This document shows positions 50,915-60,730 of a stretch of 63,378 nt of DNA, piece by piece. Position 1 is the first letter of the stretch. Each line of letters opens with the position of its first letter. The position numbers were made by a program, and so were the translations under genes. This DNA is from Cyanobium sp. NIES-981 (GTDB taxonomy: Bacteria; Cyanobacteriota; Cyanobacteriia; PCC-6307; Cyanobiaceae): assembly GCA_945901765.1 (NCBI GenBank), contig CAMDLO010000004.1:1-63378 (forward strand), in the 5' to 3' direction. The notes beneath the pieces are model-generated. The model searched no databases, was not told the DNA's origin, and saw nothing but the letters and a program-made list of their open reading frames with translations.

Positions 50915-51110
50915 GGTGGGCTCCGGTCCGGGTGCTGCTGGGGAAAGCTGATGGACAGGGGTGACCCGGCGGCCATCAGACCCGCCTGAAAATAGAGCCT
51001 GCGGCCCGGTTTGCAGCGCGAGCCCCCGACACACCGGGACTGAATCGTCGCCTTCGGTGATCATCCCGGTTTCAACCGGCGCCAAAAGCAGGTGCGGACG
51101 CTGATTTCTG

Positions 51111-51116
51111 TATGAT
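51111..51116 (+). promoter_or_regulatory. Candidate -10 element of gap2
   Basis: TATGAT, preceded directly by TG, lies 46 bases upstream of the gap2 ATG. No good -35 box is seen at the expected 17-base distance. The position argues against the in-frame ATG at 51112 being used as start, because it would sit inside the promoter. Confidence 0.35.
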
Positions 51117-51162
51117 CGGCGCCCAAATCCTCCCTGCCGGCGGGCCCTCCCGCCCTGACGCC

Positions 51163-52185
51163 ATGACGCTGAAGGTTGCCATCAATGGCTTTGGCCGCAT
51201 CGGTCGCAACTTCATGCGCTGCTGGCTCAGCCGCGGTGAGAACACCGGCATTGAACTGGTGGGGATCAATGGCTCCGGCGACACCCGCACCAACGCCCAC
51301 CTGCTCAAGTACGACTCGATGCTTGGCCCCCTTCGTAACGCGGAGGTGTCCACCACCGAAGACACGATCATTGTCAACGGCAAAACGATCAAAACCTTCT
51401 ACGACCGCAATCCCGCAAACCTGCCCTGGAAGGAGTGGGGTGTGGACCTGGTGATCGAGTCCACCGGTGTCTTCAACGACGATGTGGGCGCCAGCAAGCA
51501 CTTCGAGGCCGGTGCCAGGAAGGTGATCCTCACCGCCCCCGGCAAGGGTGAGAAGGTCGGTACGTTCGTGGTGGGTGTGAATGCGGATCAGTACCGCCAT
51601 GAGGACTGGGACATCCTCTCCAACGCCAGTTGCACCACCAACTGCATGGCGCCGATCGTCAAGACGATCGATCAGGCCTTCGGCATCGTCAAGGGCACGA
51701 TGACGACCACCCACAGCTACACCGGTGACCAGCGCATCCTCGACGCCGCCCACCGCGATCTGCGCCGTGCCCGCGCCGCCGCCGTCAACATCGTGCCCAC
51801 CAGCACCGGCGCCGCCAAGGCTGTGGCCCTGGTGTATCCCGCGGTGAAGGGAAAGCTCAGCGGCATTGCCCTGCGGGTTCCCACCCCCAATGTGTCGGTC
51901 TGCGACATGGTCTTTGAGACCGGCCGCGACACCAGCGCCGAAGAAGTGAACGCCGTGCTCAAGGCCGCCGCCGAGAACGGCATGAAGGGGATCATCAAGT
52001 ACTGCGATCTGCCGCTGGTCTCGAGCGACCATGCCGGCACCGACGAGAGCACGATCGTGGATGCCGATCTCACCCTGGTGATGGGCGGCAACATGGTGAA
52101 GATTGTCTGCTGGTACGACAACGAGTGGGGCTACAGCCAGCGCGTCGTCGACCTGGCCGAGATCGTGGCCAAGAACTGGAAGTGA
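51163..52185 (+). CDS. gap2: Glyceraldehyde-3-phosphate dehydrogenase, Gap2 type
   Basis: Calvin cycle/gluconeogenic GAPDH. 340 residues from [19 protein letters not shown] (Rossmann motif). Catalytic Cys in [15 protein letters not shown]; conserved [29 protein letters not shown] and [17 protein letters not shown]. Assignment to Gap2, the photosynthetic isoform that uses NADPH and NADH, is by overall likeness. The start is the second ATG of the frame (51163) because upstream residues are not GAPDH-like. Confidence 0.96.
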   Translation: MTLKVAINGFGRIGRNFMRCWLSRGENTGIELVGINGSGDTRTNAHLLKYDSMLGPLRNAEVSTTEDTIIVNGKTIKTFYDRNPANLPWKEWGVDLVIESTGVFNDDVGASKHFEAGARKVILTAPGKGEKVGTFVVGVNADQYRHEDWDILSNASCTTNCMAPIVKTIDQAFGIVKGTMTTTHSYTGDQRILDAAHRDLRRARAAAVNIVPTSTGAAKAVALVYPAVKGKLSGIALRVPTPNVSVCDMVFETGRDTSAEEVNAVLKAAAENGMKGIIKYCDLPLVSSDHAGTDESTIVDADLTLVMGGNMVKIVCWYDNEWGYSQRVVDLAEIVAKNWK

Positions 52186-52218
52186 GCTGGGCGGGGTAGC
52201 ACGCTTCCCTGATCCTCA

Positions 52219-52313
52219 CAGCCCTCGCTGGCCCCCAGTTTTGTGCGGCCGCCTTCCAGGCGGCCATCTGTTCTGGTTATTCCACCTCCTGCGCCGTTCC
52301 GCAGCGAGGGCTG
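52219..52313. repeat. Nested inverted repeats between gap2 and thiL
   Basis: An outer perfect 12-bp inverted repeat (CAGCCCTCGCTG at 52219-52230, CAGCGAGGGCTG at 52302-52313) encloses a perfect 7-bp hairpin, GGCCGCC-TTCCA-GGCGGCC (52247-52265). The whole lies in the 147-base gap between two convergent genes. It may act as a two-way transcription end, or be an uncharacterised structured RNA or the scar of a small mobile repeat. No clear T-run follows the inner stem. Confidence 0.6.
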
Positions 52314-52332
52314 AACGGCTTGTCTAGGTCGG

Positions 52333-53379
52333 TCAGGCTGCAGGAACAGCTCCCGCTCCACTGAAGTGGCGGTAGCTGGCGAGCGCTTCCTCGTCGGCGC
52401 GCCAGGGGCTGCCATCCGCCCAGCCCAGCTCGCCCGGATCGCCGGCCACCAGCTCGCCAATCCGCAGTGCTTCCGGTTGGGCCGCCGCCAGCGCTGCCGC
52501 CCAGCCGGGCTCCAGGGCCAGGACCAGCTCAAAATCCTCCCCTCCTCCCAGGCACCACCGCTCCGCCTCCGGCATCGCGGCCATGGCTGGAGCGATCGGC
52601 AGAGCCCGCCGCTCCAGCCGGGCTGCGCAACCGCTGGCCGCGGCGATCGCCGCTACAGCCGCCGCCAGGCCATCGCTGCTGTCGCAGCCGCCCACTCGCC
52701 AGGGCAGCCCCGCCGGCCGGCTGGCGATCAGGGCGCCCACCGCGTCGAATCGCGGCTGCGGCCGCCGGTGAGCCGCGATCGCCCGCGCCGCCAGCGCCGA
52801 CGCTTCTGGTTCGCTGGCCTCGCCGGTCGGGAGCCGGAACTCCCCCTGCAGCAGCGCCAGCCCCAGGCGGCTCAGCCCATGGGGGCCGGTGCACACGATC
52901 ACATCGCCGGGGCGGCCGTCAGCGCGGCGGATCGTGCCGCCGGCAGTGCCAATCCGCCCCAGGGCCGTCACCGCCAGCAGCCTCTGGGCGCCGCCGCTGC
53001 AGTCCCCGCCAAGAATCTCGCCGCCATACCTCTCCAGGGCCTGGTGGAGCCCCGCGTACACCCCCTCCACCCAGCTCCAGGCGGTGCCGCCGGGTGCCAC
53101 CAGGCCCACCGTGATCCCTGCCACCTCCGTGCAACCCATCGCCGCCAGATCGGAGAGGTTGGCCGCTGCGGCCCGCCAGCCCACATCCGCCGGGCCGGTG
53201 GTGGCGTCGCTGAAATGCACGCCTTCCACCAGCACATCGGTGTTGAGCACCAGGCGCCCGGCTTCTCCTCCGCCATGGTTCACCAGCGCCGCATCATCGG
53301 CGAACTGGCCCGGCGGCGCGAAGGCGCCAAGCCGCCGGATCAGCTCCCACTCCCCAAGATCGGCCAGGGTTTCCCCCAT
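52333..53379 (-). CDS. thiL: Thiamine-monophosphate kinase
   Basis: Phosphorylates thiamine monophosphate to the active diphosphate. 348 residues. AIR-synthase-like ATPase marks: GEWELIRRLGAF, ADDAALVNH with metal-binding Asp, VHFSDATTGPADVGWRAAAANLSDLAAMG, GGDCSGGAQRL, CTGPHGLSRLG and GGCDSSDGLAAAVA. The order fits ThiL. The cyclophilin gene begins just upstream on the same strand, eight bases apart. Confidence 0.94.
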   Translation of the reverse strand: MGETLADLGEWELIRRLGAFAPPGQFADDAALVNHGGGEAGRLVLNTDVLVEGVHFSDATTGPADVGWRAAAANLSDLAAMGCTEVAGITVGLVAPGGTAWSWVEGVYAGLHQALERYGGEILGGDCSGGAQRLLAVTALGRIGTAGGTIRRADGRPGDVIVCTGPHGLSRLGLALLQGEFRLPTGEASEPEASALAARAIAAHRRPQPRFDAVGALIASRPAGLPWRVGGCDSSDGLAAAVAAIAAASGCAARLERRALPIAPAMAAMPEAERWCLGGGEDFELVLALEPGWAAALAAAQPEALRIGELVAGDPGELGWADGSPWRADEEALASYRHFSGAGAVPAA

Positions 53380-53387
53380 GGCCGTGC

Positions 53388-54503
53388 TCAGGCGTGAGGT
53401 TGGAGGTTGGCGGCCCCTTCGATCACCCGGGCCGACTCGATCCGGTCGTCCACACCCAGCTCCTCAAGCACGTCGAAACCCTCCACCACGTAGCCGAAGG
53501 CGGCATTGCGCCCGTCCACCAGGTTCAGCCCCGCCGGGGTCAGTTCGGGTTCGTACAGAAAGAAGAAGAACTGTGACGAGCCGTCGCTGAGGTTTTCGTC
53601 GGAGTGGGCCCAGCCCAGGGTGCCGTAGGTGGCGAAGGGGAGGACCGCTTCTGCCTTGTAGCGACCGAGATCTTCGAAAGTCTGGTTGTAGACGGGGGCT
53701 GGGTCGCCGGTGATGCGGATCTCCAGGGGAACGAGGCGCTCCTGCTTGCTTTTGGGGTCCACGTACCCCTGCGCGGGGCCGGTGGGATCGCCCGTCTGAA
53801 GCACGTAGAAATCCTCGGCCCGGGTGAAGGGCAGGCCGTCGTAGAAGCCCTTCTGCACCAGGTCCACAAAGGCACCGGCGGTGAGCGGTGCGTTGTAGCC
53901 ATCGACCACAACGCTCAGATCTCCCTTTGTGGTGCGGATCGTCACGGTGGCCCGGCCAAGCAGGCGCGGCAGGGAGGCGAACTCCTCCGGAATGGCGAAG
54001 GGGAACTCGCCCACGAGCCGTGCCTCCAGCTCGCCGATTGTGCTCAGGGCATCGCGGCGGGCGGCGAGAAAGCCGTCCCGATCCTTGATCGTGGTGCTTT
54101 CGGCCACCCGCTGCAGTTCGGCTTCCAGCGTGTTGAGCAGGTCTTCAACCGGGGCCGGATCGCTGCCGTCAAAGCGCTTGAGCACGCTGGCGCGCACGCC
54201 GTTCAGCTGCGACTGGCAGCGCCTCGCCGTGCCGGCCAGGGCTGTCCAGCGTTTGGCGCGCAGGTCATCGCTGGTCGCTTCCAGGCGGTGCTGCAGCTCC
54301 TGCAGCTGGGGGGCATCGACCGGCAGGGCGTTTCGCAGGATGGCGGTCGGATCCTTCACGGCATTGCCCTGGGGCAGGGCCGCCAGCGCCGCAGGCGCCA
54401 GCAGCACCAGGCTCAGCAGCGCGGTGACCAGGCCGATCACGGCCCGCGGCGGCAGGAGCCGCACCGGCAGAGGGGGGGTGCCCGGAAAGCGGCCGTCTGC
54501 CAT
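53388..54503 (-). CDS. TLP40/Cyp38-like lumenal cyclophilin
   Basis: 371 residues: signal peptide ([21 protein letters not shown], about 22-42), a helical N-terminal region (45-185), then a cyclophilin fold (about 190-371) with [45 protein letters not shown] and [11 protein letters not shown]. In plants and cyanobacteria such proteins act in photosystem II assembly in the thylakoid lumen; peptidyl-prolyl isomerase activity is doubtful in the family. The ATG at 54503 was chosen to give a proper signal peptide. Divergent from efp. Confidence 0.88.
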   Translation of the reverse strand: MADGRFPGTPPLPVRLLPPRAVIGLVTALLSLVLLAPAALAALPQGNAVKDPTAILRNALPVDAPQLQELQHRLEATSDDLRAKRWTALAGTARRCQSQLNGVRASVLKRFDGSDPAPVEDLLNTLEAELQRVAESTTIKDRDGFLAARRDALSTIGELEARLVGEFPFAIPEEFASLPRLLGRATVTIRTTKGDLSVVVDGYNAPLTAGAFVDLVQKGFYDGLPFTRAEDFYVLQTGDPTGPAQGYVDPKSKQERLVPLEIRITGDPAPVYNQTFEDLGRYKAEAVLPFATYGTLGWAHSDENLSDGSSQFFFFLYEPELTPAGLNLVDGRNAAFGYVVEGFDVLEELGVDDRIESARVIEGAANLQPHA

Positions 54504-54616
54504 GGCCCATGCACGTGTCTGGCTGGACTTTGGCACAGCCGTCCCGAGGCCCGTGTGAGCGGGGCGGGCCCGCACCGGTAGCCAGCTCTACAATCCGCCG
54601 GATCCGACAGGCCGGA

Positions 54617-55177
54617 ATGATCTCCAGCAACGACTTTCGTACCGGGACCTCGATCGAGCTCGATGGCCAGGTCTGGCGCGTCGTTGAATTCCTGCATGTG
54701 AAGCCCGGCAAGGGTTCCGCCTTCGTGCGCACCAAGCTCAAGGCGGTCCAGAGCGGCAACGTGGTGGAGAAGACCTTCCGCGCCGGCGAGATGGTGCCCC
54801 AGGCCGTGCTCGAGAAGAGCACCCTGCAGCACACCTACATGGAGGGCGACGACTACGTCTTCATGGATATGGCCTCCTACGAGGAGACCCGCCTCACCGC
54901 CAAGCAGATCGGCGACAGCCGCAAGTATCTCAAGGAGGGCATGGAGGTGAACGTGGTGGCGTGGAACGGCAAGCCCCTGGAGGTGGAGCTGCCCAACTCG
55001 GTGGTGCTGGAGATCACCCAGACCGATCCGGGCGTGAAGGGCGACACCGCCACCGGCGGCACCAAGCCCGCCATCGTCGAAACCGGTGCTCAGGTGATGG
55101 TGCCCCTGTTTCTCTCGATCGGCGAGAAGATCAAGATCGACACCCGCACCGACAGCTATCTGGGTCGGGAGAACTGA
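54617..55177 (+). CDS. efp: Translation elongation factor P
   Basis: Helps ribosomes pass proline runs. 186 residues: [25 protein letters not shown] starts the KOW-like domain; the tip loop [14 protein letters not shown] bears the Lys that can be modified; the end [18 protein letters not shown] is canonical. Start at 54617 although the frame is open upstream. accB follows after five bases. Confidence 0.97.
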   Translation: MISSNDFRTGTSIELDGQVWRVVEFLHVKPGKGSAFVRTKLKAVQSGNVVEKTFRAGEMVPQAVLEKSTLQHTYMEGDDYVFMDMASYEETRLTAKQIGDSRKYLKEGMEVNVVAWNGKPLEVELPNSVVLEITQTDPGVKGDTATGGTKPAIVETGAQVMVPLFLSIGEKIKIDTRTDSYLGREN

Positions 55178-55182
55178 TCGCC

Positions 55183-55680
55183 ATGCAACTCGATCACGAT
55201 CAGCTTCATCGCCTGCTCGACCGTCTGGAAGAGAGCGACATCCAGGAGTTTCGCCTGGAGGGCGACGACTTTCGGCTGGAGGTGCGTCGCAATCTGCCCA
55301 CCGCCGCCGTGATGCCGGTCGGTGTCCCGGCGATGGCCGCTGCCCCCGCCCCTGCATCGCCCGTTGCCCCGGTTGCGGCTGCCCCGCTCACCGAGACGCC
55401 CTCCGCGCCACCGCCGCCCGCCGCCGCCAGTCGCACGGACCTGCTGGAGATCACAGCGCCGATGGTGGCCACGTTCTACCGCGCCCCCGCCCCTGGCGAA
55501 CCCTCCTTCGTTGAGGTGGGCACGCGCATCAATGTCGGCCAGACCGTGTGCATCCTCGAGGCGATGAAGCTGATGAACGAGCTGGAGACCGAGGTGGGCG
55601 GCGAGGTTGTTGAGATCCTGGTGGAGAACGGCACTCCCGTGGAGTTTGGTCAGGTGCTGATGCGGGTCCGGCCGGTCTGA
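55183..55680 (+). CDS. accB: Biotin carboxyl carrier protein of acetyl-CoA carboxylase
   Basis: Carries carboxybiotin in the first fatty-acid step. 165 residues: an N-terminal helix (1-35), an Ala/Pro-rich linker (40-85), and the biotinyl domain with VCILEAMKLMNELETE, whose Lys is biotinylated. ITAPMVATFYRAPAPGEPSF is also typical. In an operon after efp; pdxA converges from the other strand 16 bases later. Confidence 0.96.
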   Translation: MQLDHDQLHRLLDRLEESDIQEFRLEGDDFRLEVRRNLPTAAVMPVGVPAMAAAPAPASPVAPVAAAPLTETPSAPPPPAAASRTDLLEITAPMVATFYRAPAPGEPSFVEVGTRINVGQTVCILEAMKLMNELETEVGGEVVEILVENGTPVEFGQVLMRVRPV

Positions 55681-55696
55681 GGGGACGCCCCCCCGC

Positions 55697-56722
55697 TCAG
55701 CCCAGCCGCCATGCCGTCTCGATCGCGGCAGCCATGCTGTCCGGCCTGGCCACACCGCGGCCGGCGATCGCGAAACCCGTGCCGTGGTCGGGGGAGGTTC
55801 GCAGGAACGGCAAGCCCAGGGTGGTGTTGACCGCCGCATCGAAGGCCAGCAGTTTCACCGGGATCAGCCCCTGGTCGTGGTACAGCGCCAGGTACCCATC
55901 TGGTCCGCCTGCGGCACCGTGCCAGGCGGCCGCCGCGTCCAGCCAGCAGCTGTCGGCCGGTCGCGGCCCCTCCAGGCTGGCCTGAAGGTGGTCTGCCTGC
56001 CAGCGGCGCAGGGCCGGCTCCAGCCACTCGCTCTCCTCCCGTCCGAGGCCGCCGGCTTCGCCGGCATGGGGATTCAGAGCTGCCACCACCAGTCGGGGGC
56101 TGCTGTTGAACCGCTGGCAGAACTGGAGCAGCTGATCGAGTTTGCGGCGCACCAGCGCTTCGCTCAGCTGGTTCGTGACGGCGGCCAGGGGGATGTGGGT
56201 GGTGGCCAGCAGGGTGTTCAGCCGCCAGTGCCCTGTCGGTGCGAGGGCGGTGAACAGCATGCCGGCTTCGCTCACTCCCGCCAGCTCGGCCAGGCGCTCG
56301 GTCTGCCCCGGGTAGTGATGGCCGGCGGCGTGCCAGCTGGCCTTGGCGATCGGAGCCGTCACCAGCGCGCGGCAGTCACCGCTCTGCACCAGAGCGGTGG
56401 CCGCACTGAGCCAGGCGAAGCTGGCTGCTCCGGCTGCTGTTGTGCTGTGCCCAGGCTGCACCGGCTCGTTCAGGGGCAGATCCAGCACCTCCAGAACCGC
56501 CGGATCGCGCAACGGCGCGTCGCTGAGGCCCTGCAGGGTGCCGTAGCAGTGCTCCAGCCAGCGGCGGCAGCCCACCAGTACGGGCTCGAGCTGGGCTGGC
56601 CAGGGCTGGGCCAGAGCCTTGAGCACCACCTCCGCGCCGATGCCGGCGGGATCCCCCAGGCTGATGGCCAGTCGGCGGGTCCTGCAGTTGGATGGGGGCG
56701 CGCTACCGGTCGGGTTGCCCAT
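55697..56722 (-). CDS. pdxA: 4-hydroxythreonine-4-phosphate dehydrogenase
   Basis: Vitamin B6 pathway enzyme. 341 residues from ATG 56722: RLAISLGDPAGIGAEVVLKAL, HAAGHHYPGQTERLAEL, ALNPHAGEAGGLGREE, LYHDQGLIPVKLLAFD and LRTSPDHGTGFAIAGRG are PdxA motifs with metal-binding His. The open frame starts 19 codons earlier at 56779. Its ATG overlaps the divergent small gene's ATG on the shared CATG (56720-56723). Confidence 0.95.
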   Translation of the reverse strand: MGNPTGSAPPSNCRTRRLAISLGDPAGIGAEVVLKALAQPWPAQLEPVLVGCRRWLEHCYGTLQGLSDAPLRDPAVLEVLDLPLNEPVQPGHSTTAAGAASFAWLSAATALVQSGDCRALVTAPIAKASWHAAGHHYPGQTERLAELAGVSEAGMLFTALAPTGHWRLNTLLATTHIPLAAVTNQLSEALVRRKLDQLLQFCQRFNSSPRLVVAALNPHAGEAGGLGREESEWLEPALRRWQADHLQASLEGPRPADSCWLDAAAAWHGAAGGPDGYLALYHDQGLIPVKLLAFDAAVNTTLGLPFLRTSPDHGTGFAIAGRGVARPDSMAAAIETAWRLG

Positions 56723-56909
56723 GCTGCGCTGGTTGTTGCTGGTGGGGATGGTGTTTGGCCTGATCTCAGGCCTGCGCAACGGCTGGGTTGAGGTGCGCTG
56801 GGGCCGGATGCTGCACGACCTGGGCGTGCCGTTCGTGGATGATCCTGGCGCGCCGCGTTGTCCGCCCGCTCAGGAGGAGGGGCCGGAGCAGGCTGTGCCC
56901 GAAACCTGA
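56721..56909 (+). CDS. Small membrane-anchored hypothetical protein
   Basis: 62 residues: one hydrophobic helix near the start (MLRWLLLVGMVFGLISGLRNG), then WVEVRWGRMLHDLGVPFVDDPG and a Pro/Glu-rich end. Start codon overlaps that of pdxA on the opposite strand, and the end overlaps the SDR gene tail by 40 bases. The compact helix plus soluble tail looks real; no family name known. Confidence 0.5.
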   Translation: MLRWLLLVGMVFGLISGLRNGWVEVRWGRMLHDLGVPFVDDPGAPRCPPAQEEGPEQAVPET

Positions 56910-57826
56910 TCCGAAGCCTGAGCGGTTTCCTCCGCCAGGGAAGCGCGGAATCCTTCGCGATAACTGGGGTAGAGCAGGCGATAGCCGAGGTTGTGCAGCA
57001 GCCGGTTGCTGGTGCGACGGTTCTCCACCCAGAAGCTGCGGGCCATCGGCGTGAGATCCGCTTCGATGTCGGCGTACCGTTGCACCGAGGGCAATTTCAG
57101 ACCGAGCAGGTGGGCGGCGAAGCTCAGCGATTCTGTCGATGGGCAGGGGCAGTCGTCGCAGACATTGAGAACGGTCGGCCGGTCTGGGGGAGCCAGGGCC
57201 AGCAGGCAGTGCAGCGCTGCCCCGACGATGTCATCGACGTGGACCCGCGCGAAGACCTGGGCTGGCTTGTGCACCAGTCGGCAGCTGCCCTGTCGCAGGC
57301 TGTCGAAAGGGCAGCGGTGGGGGCCGTAGATGGCGGGCAGCCGCAGGATCTGCAGCGGCAGCCCCAGCGCCTGCCAGGCGTGTTCGGCGTCCAGGCGGCG
57401 CTGGCTCCGCTCGGACAGCGGCCGGGTTGGCGCGGTTTCGTCCAGCCAGGCTCCGCCGCTGTCGCCATACACACCGGTGGTCGAGAGATAGCCGACCCAC
57501 TCCAGGGGTTGCCGCTGCAGCATCGCCCCGAGCAGCGGCAGGAATGGATCACCCTGGCTGCCATTCGGTGCGCCGGTCACCAGCACGTGGGTGATCTCCT
57601 CCAGCGCCGCCGCCGCCCCCCCCGAGCCGCTGTCGCTGTCGAACTGGAGCCAGTGCAGAGCACCAGTCGCCATGGCTGGGGGCCTGCGGCTGGTGAGGGA
57701 CACCGCGAATCCCCGCGCCGCGGCGGCCCGGGCGAAGCGCTGGCCCGTGTAGCCGCCCCCGAGCACCAGCAACCGTTTCCCGGGGTTGACAGCAGGCGTC
57801 ACCGTGAGTACATCTGTATCATTCAT
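56870..57826 (-). CDS. NAD(P)-dependent epimerase/dehydratase-like (SDR) protein
   Basis: 318 residues, extended-SDR-like (YeeZ type): RLLVLGGGYTGQRFARAAAARG is the Rossmann Gly motif, YLSTTGVYGD carries the Ser/Thr-Tyr region, and RLPAIYGPHR follows. The substrate is unknown; family members include sugar-nucleotide epimerases and reductases. The usual YxxxK lysine is not obvious, so activity may be altered. Confidence 0.82.
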   Translation of the reverse strand: MNDTDVLTVTPAVNPGKRLLVLGGGYTGQRFARAAAARGFAVSLTSRRPPAMATGALHWLQFDSDSGSGGAAAALEEITHVLVTGAPNGSQGDPFLPLLGAMLQRQPLEWVGYLSTTGVYGDSGGAWLDETAPTRPLSERSQRRLDAEHAWQALGLPLQILRLPAIYGPHRCPFDSLRQGSCRLVHKPAQVFARVHVDDIVGAALHCLLALAPPDRPTVLNVCDDCPCPSTESLSFAAHLLGLKLPSVQRYADIEADLTPMARSFWVENRRTSNRLLHNLGYRLLYPSYREGFRASLAEETAQASDQVSGTACSGPSS

Positions 57827-57837
57827 TGATCACTCCC

Positions 57838-58260
57838 ATGGCCTCCCTGATCTTGCTGCCCCCTGCCGGGCTTGCTCCAGCTGTTTCCGCCGGTTCCGTT
57901 CCGAGCCGGCAACGGTTGAGTCTGTGTGCGGCATCGGGTCTTGTCCAGCCGCCCCTGCGGCCCATGCGGGTCGCAGGCCGGAGCCGTCTGGCTGGTGGAG
58001 CAGCGGTTGCTGGGACAGCCGACCGCCTGCCCCGATCCGACCGCAAGCTGCTGAGGGTGGATCGCCGATCGGCCCACGGGAGCCGCCGCACAGCGCTTTG
58101 GCTGCGTTCGCTGACCCGTGGTGGTTGGCGAGGGTGGCCGCAAGTGCTGCCCGTGGTGCTGCTGCTGGTCAGCGCGTTCTTCTGGGCGCCGGAGGCCCCC
58201 CAGGATCAGGCGGCCATCTGCCAGCGCCACAACGGGGCAGCGGCCTGTCGGGTCTGGTGA
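57838..58260 (+). CDS. Hypothetical protein with C-terminal membrane helix
   Basis: 140 residues from ATG 57838 (TTG at 57826 also possible). The first 90 residues are Arg/Ala/Ser-rich with no fold I recognise; then a membrane helix ([14 protein letters not shown]) and a short tail [15 protein letters not shown] with two Cys, perhaps a disulfide. The tail looks conserved in type with related cyanobacterial proteins I remember, so the true start may lie much closer to the helix. It overlaps the HNH gene end by 55 bases on the other strand. Confidence 0.5.
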   Translation: MASLILLPPAGLAPAVSAGSVPSRQRLSLCAASGLVQPPLRPMRVAGRSRLAGGAAVAGTADRLPRSDRKLLRVDRRSAHGSRRTALWLRSLTRGGWRGWPQVLPVVLLLVSAFFWAPEAPQDQAAICQRHNGAAACRVW

Positions 58261-58643
58261 GGGTTGCCGGTCTGCGCAAGGGAAGGAGCGGGCACCAGCT
58301 CCAGCAGCTTCAGAGCCAGTCGCAGGTCTCCCTCGGTCCAGGCTCGGATCGCCATCGCCCGGCGTGGGTCGTAGAACGTCTGGGCGCGATACCAGAAGAA
58401 CGCGTCCGCATCCCCTTTCTCACCGTTGCATGCCAGACAGGCCGGCACACAGTTTTCGGTCACGCTTGCGCCACCACGGGATTTGGGGTGCACGTGGTCG
58501 ATTGATTCGGACTGATCGCCGCAATAGATGCAGCTGTGGCCAGTGAGCTCGTGCAGGGATTGGCGCCAGCGGCGCAAGCGGAACTTGGGACAGAGATCTT
58601 CGAGAAAAACGCCGTCGGCGGGTCGTCCATCCCTGGCCTGCAT
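58206..58643 (-). CDS. HNH endonuclease family protein
   Basis: 145 residues. HNH core: [21 protein letters not shown], with CxxC zinc pair and the DHVHP catalytic His, then [15 protein letters not shown] with a second CxxC. Nuclease fold of the HNH superfamily; biological target unknown. Homologues are common in cyanobacteria. It starts back-to-back with the SNF2 helicase gene (75 bases between starts). Confidence 0.85.
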   Translation of the reverse strand: MQARDGRPADGVFLEDLCPKFRLRRWRQSLHELTGHSCIYCGDQSESIDHVHPKSRGGASVTENCVPACLACNGEKGDADAFFWYRAQTFYDPRRAMAIRAWTEGDLRLALKLLELVPAPSLAQTGNPHQTRQAAAPLWRWQMAA

Positions 58644-58717
58644 ACGACCGATCCGATTTGAGTCAGTCTGGCGGTATCGGCCTGGGTGGCAATGTGTCAG
58701 AGGCTGCCGTTCCGCCG

Positions 58718-60307
58718 ATGCGCTGCCTGATCCGGCTCGGCGCCACTGGCCGCATTGAGGTGGTCAGCCCTTATGACGCCGTCACCCAGGCCCAGTTGCG
58801 GGCGATCCGGCCGCGGGGAGAGTGGTGTGGCCACAGGCGCTGCTGGGAGTTTCCCCTGGAGGCGGCTCTGGCTCTGCAGACCGCCTTGGCCGGACGGTTT
58901 GCCGTCGACCCGGAAGTGGAGCAGTGGCTGCAATGGCTGCGCCAGCCTCTGCCGCCCTTACCCCCCCATCGGGATCTGGTGGCAGCTGCCGCTCTCGATC
59001 AGCCCCTGGCCGATGGCCGACGCCTGTTTGCCCATCAGCGGGCGGCGGTCCGTTGGTTGCTGGCTCGTCGCGGAGCGGTGCTGGCTGATGCGATGGGCCT
59101 GGGCAAGACGCTCTCGGCCCTGGTGGCGGCCCGGGCGATGGTGCGGCTGGCGGACTGCCGCCTTCTGGTGTTGGCACCCGTGGGCCTGCATGACCACTGG
59201 CGGCGGGAGGCCCTCAGCCTGGGTCTGCAGCTTGATCTGCACAGTTGGTCGCGGCTGCCCGCTGGTCTGCCGCCGGCGGGCACGGTTCTGATCGCTGACG
59301 AGGCCCACTACGCCCAGAACCTGCAGACGTTGCGCAGCCGAGGGCTGCTCCGACTTTCCCGCCATCCCCGGTTGCGGGCCGCCTGGCTGCTCACCGGCAC
59401 GCCGATGAAGAATGGGCGCCCTGTGCAGCTGTACCCCCTGCTCGCAGCCATCGACCATCCCCTGGCGCGCAACCGGCACCGATTCGAGGAGCTGTTCTGT
59501 CAGGGCCACTGGCGTGAGCAGGGGGGGCGCCGGATCTGGCAGGCGAGCGGTGCCAGCAATCTGGCGGAGCTGCAGCGGCTGATCCGGCCGTTGTTGCTGC
59601 ACCGCCGCAAGCAGGATTGTCTGGATCTGCCACCGAAACGCCGGCGCCTGCAGCCGGTGCTGCTCGAGCCGGCGGAGCAACGGGGGTTTCAGCATCGGCT
59701 GGAACAAACGGTTGAGGCCTATCGCCGGCGGGCGGCCCGGGGCGAGGTGCGGCGTGATGCCGAGGTGCTGGCGGTGTTCACGGCCCTGCGCCAGATCAGT
59801 TCCCACCACAAGCTTCCGGCTGCCGAGGCCCTGATTCGTTCCCTGCTCGCAGCGCAGCAGTCGGTGGTGATCTTCACGGCCTTCGTGGCTTCGGCCAGGT
59901 TGCTGGTGGAACGGCTCGGCACGGGGTTGCTGCTCACCGGCGCGGTGCCGGTGCCGGAGCGCCAGCGCCGGGTGGATGCGTTTCAGGCCGGCCGCAGCCC
60001 GTTGCTGGTGGCCACCTACGGCACCGCTGGCCTGGGGTTCACCCTGCATCGGGCTCGGCATGTGCTGTTGATTGAGCGACCCTGGACCCCGGGAGATGCC
60101 GAACAGGCTGAGGATCGCTGTCACCGGATCGGCATGGGCGGCGCCCTCACCAGCCATTGGCTGCAACTGGGTGTAGCCGATCAGCTCGTGGATTCCCTGA
60201 TCGCCAGCAAGGCCGAACGGATTGCGCTGGCGCTGCACCGTGGCGAACAGCTGCTGCGCCGTCGGTCCCTGCCCGCCATGGTGCGCGAGCTGCTGCGTCA
60301 CTGGTGA
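58718..60307 (+). CDS. SNF2-family helicase (SMARCAL1-like)
   Basis: 529 residues. A short N-terminal region (1-75), which may be HARP-like, with [17 protein letters not shown], then the SNF2 ATPase: [14 protein letters not shown] (Q motif), [14 protein letters not shown] (Walker A), [10 protein letters not shown] (DEAH), LLTGTPMKN, and C-terminal [33 protein letters not shown] and [10 protein letters not shown]. Fits the annealing-helicase subfamily of fork repair. Starts: ATG 58718 chosen; GTG 58694 and TTG 58658 also in frame. Confidence 0.85.
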   Translation: MRCLIRLGATGRIEVVSPYDAVTQAQLRAIRPRGEWCGHRRCWEFPLEAALALQTALAGRFAVDPEVEQWLQWLRQPLPPLPPHRDLVAAAALDQPLADGRRLFAHQRAAVRWLLARRGAVLADAMGLGKTLSALVAARAMVRLADCRLLVLAPVGLHDHWRREALSLGLQLDLHSWSRLPAGLPPAGTVLIADEAHYAQNLQTLRSRGLLRLSRHPRLRAAWLLTGTPMKNGRPVQLYPLLAAIDHPLARNRHRFEELFCQGHWREQGGRRIWQASGASNLAELQRLIRPLLLHRRKQDCLDLPPKRRRLQPVLLEPAEQRGFQHRLEQTVEAYRRRAARGEVRRDAEVLAVFTALRQISSHHKLPAAEALIRSLLAAQQSVVIFTAFVASARLLVERLGTGLLLTGAVPVPERQRRVDAFQAGRSPLLVATYGTAGLGFTLHRARHVLLIERPWTPGDAEQAEDRCHRIGMGGALTSHWLQLGVADQLVDSLIASKAERIALALHRGEQLLRRRSLPAMVRELLRHW

Positions 60308-60339
60308 AGCCAGCGCCGGTGGAACCGGCATCGGCGCCG

Positions 60340-60729
60340 TCAGCGTCCGGCAGCCGGAGCGGCACCCGCGGGAGTCGGGCTGCAGAGGCTTTGTCGCACG
60401 TCCAGATCGGTGCGCAGTTGTGGATCCAGTGTCCGGGCTGGGATCGAACGGGCCAGCTGCACAGCTCGCAGCAGATCCAGGCAGGCTGCCTTGTCGTTGC
60501 CTGCAAGGCTGTGGAGCAGGTAGCGGTCGTTCAGCGGGGCGGGATCGTTCGGATAGGCAGCCACCACCTGATTGCAGCGCTTGAGCCGGTCCTGGAGGTT
60601 GGCCAGGGTGACATCCCGCAGGCAGTCGTCGCGGCGCACGCCCTGGTCCGGCAGTGGTTGCTCCGCGCAGGCCCCGCAGCCCAGGCAGATGGCCACCAGC
60701 AGGGCCAGCAGCCTGGGCTTGCAAGCCAC
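60340..60729 (-). CDS. Secreted small TPR-like protein
   Basis: 129 residues from GTG 60729: a signal peptide with a lipobox-like end (LLALLVAICLGCGAC) then a helical region with NLQDRLKRCNQVVAAYPNDPAPLNDRYLLHSL resembling one or two TPR units and four more Cys. It ends in an Ala/Pro tail. It lies in a run with the DUF6554-like and AbrB-like genes upstream on the same strand, so co-transcription is likely. Function unknown. Confidence 0.6.
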   Translation of the reverse strand: MACKPRLLALLVAICLGCGACAEQPLPDQGVRRDDCLRDVTLANLQDRLKRCNQVVAAYPNDPAPLNDRYLLHSLAGNDKAACLDLLRAVQLARSIPARTLDPQLRTDLDVRQSLCSPTPAGAAPAAGR

Positions 60730-60730
60730 C

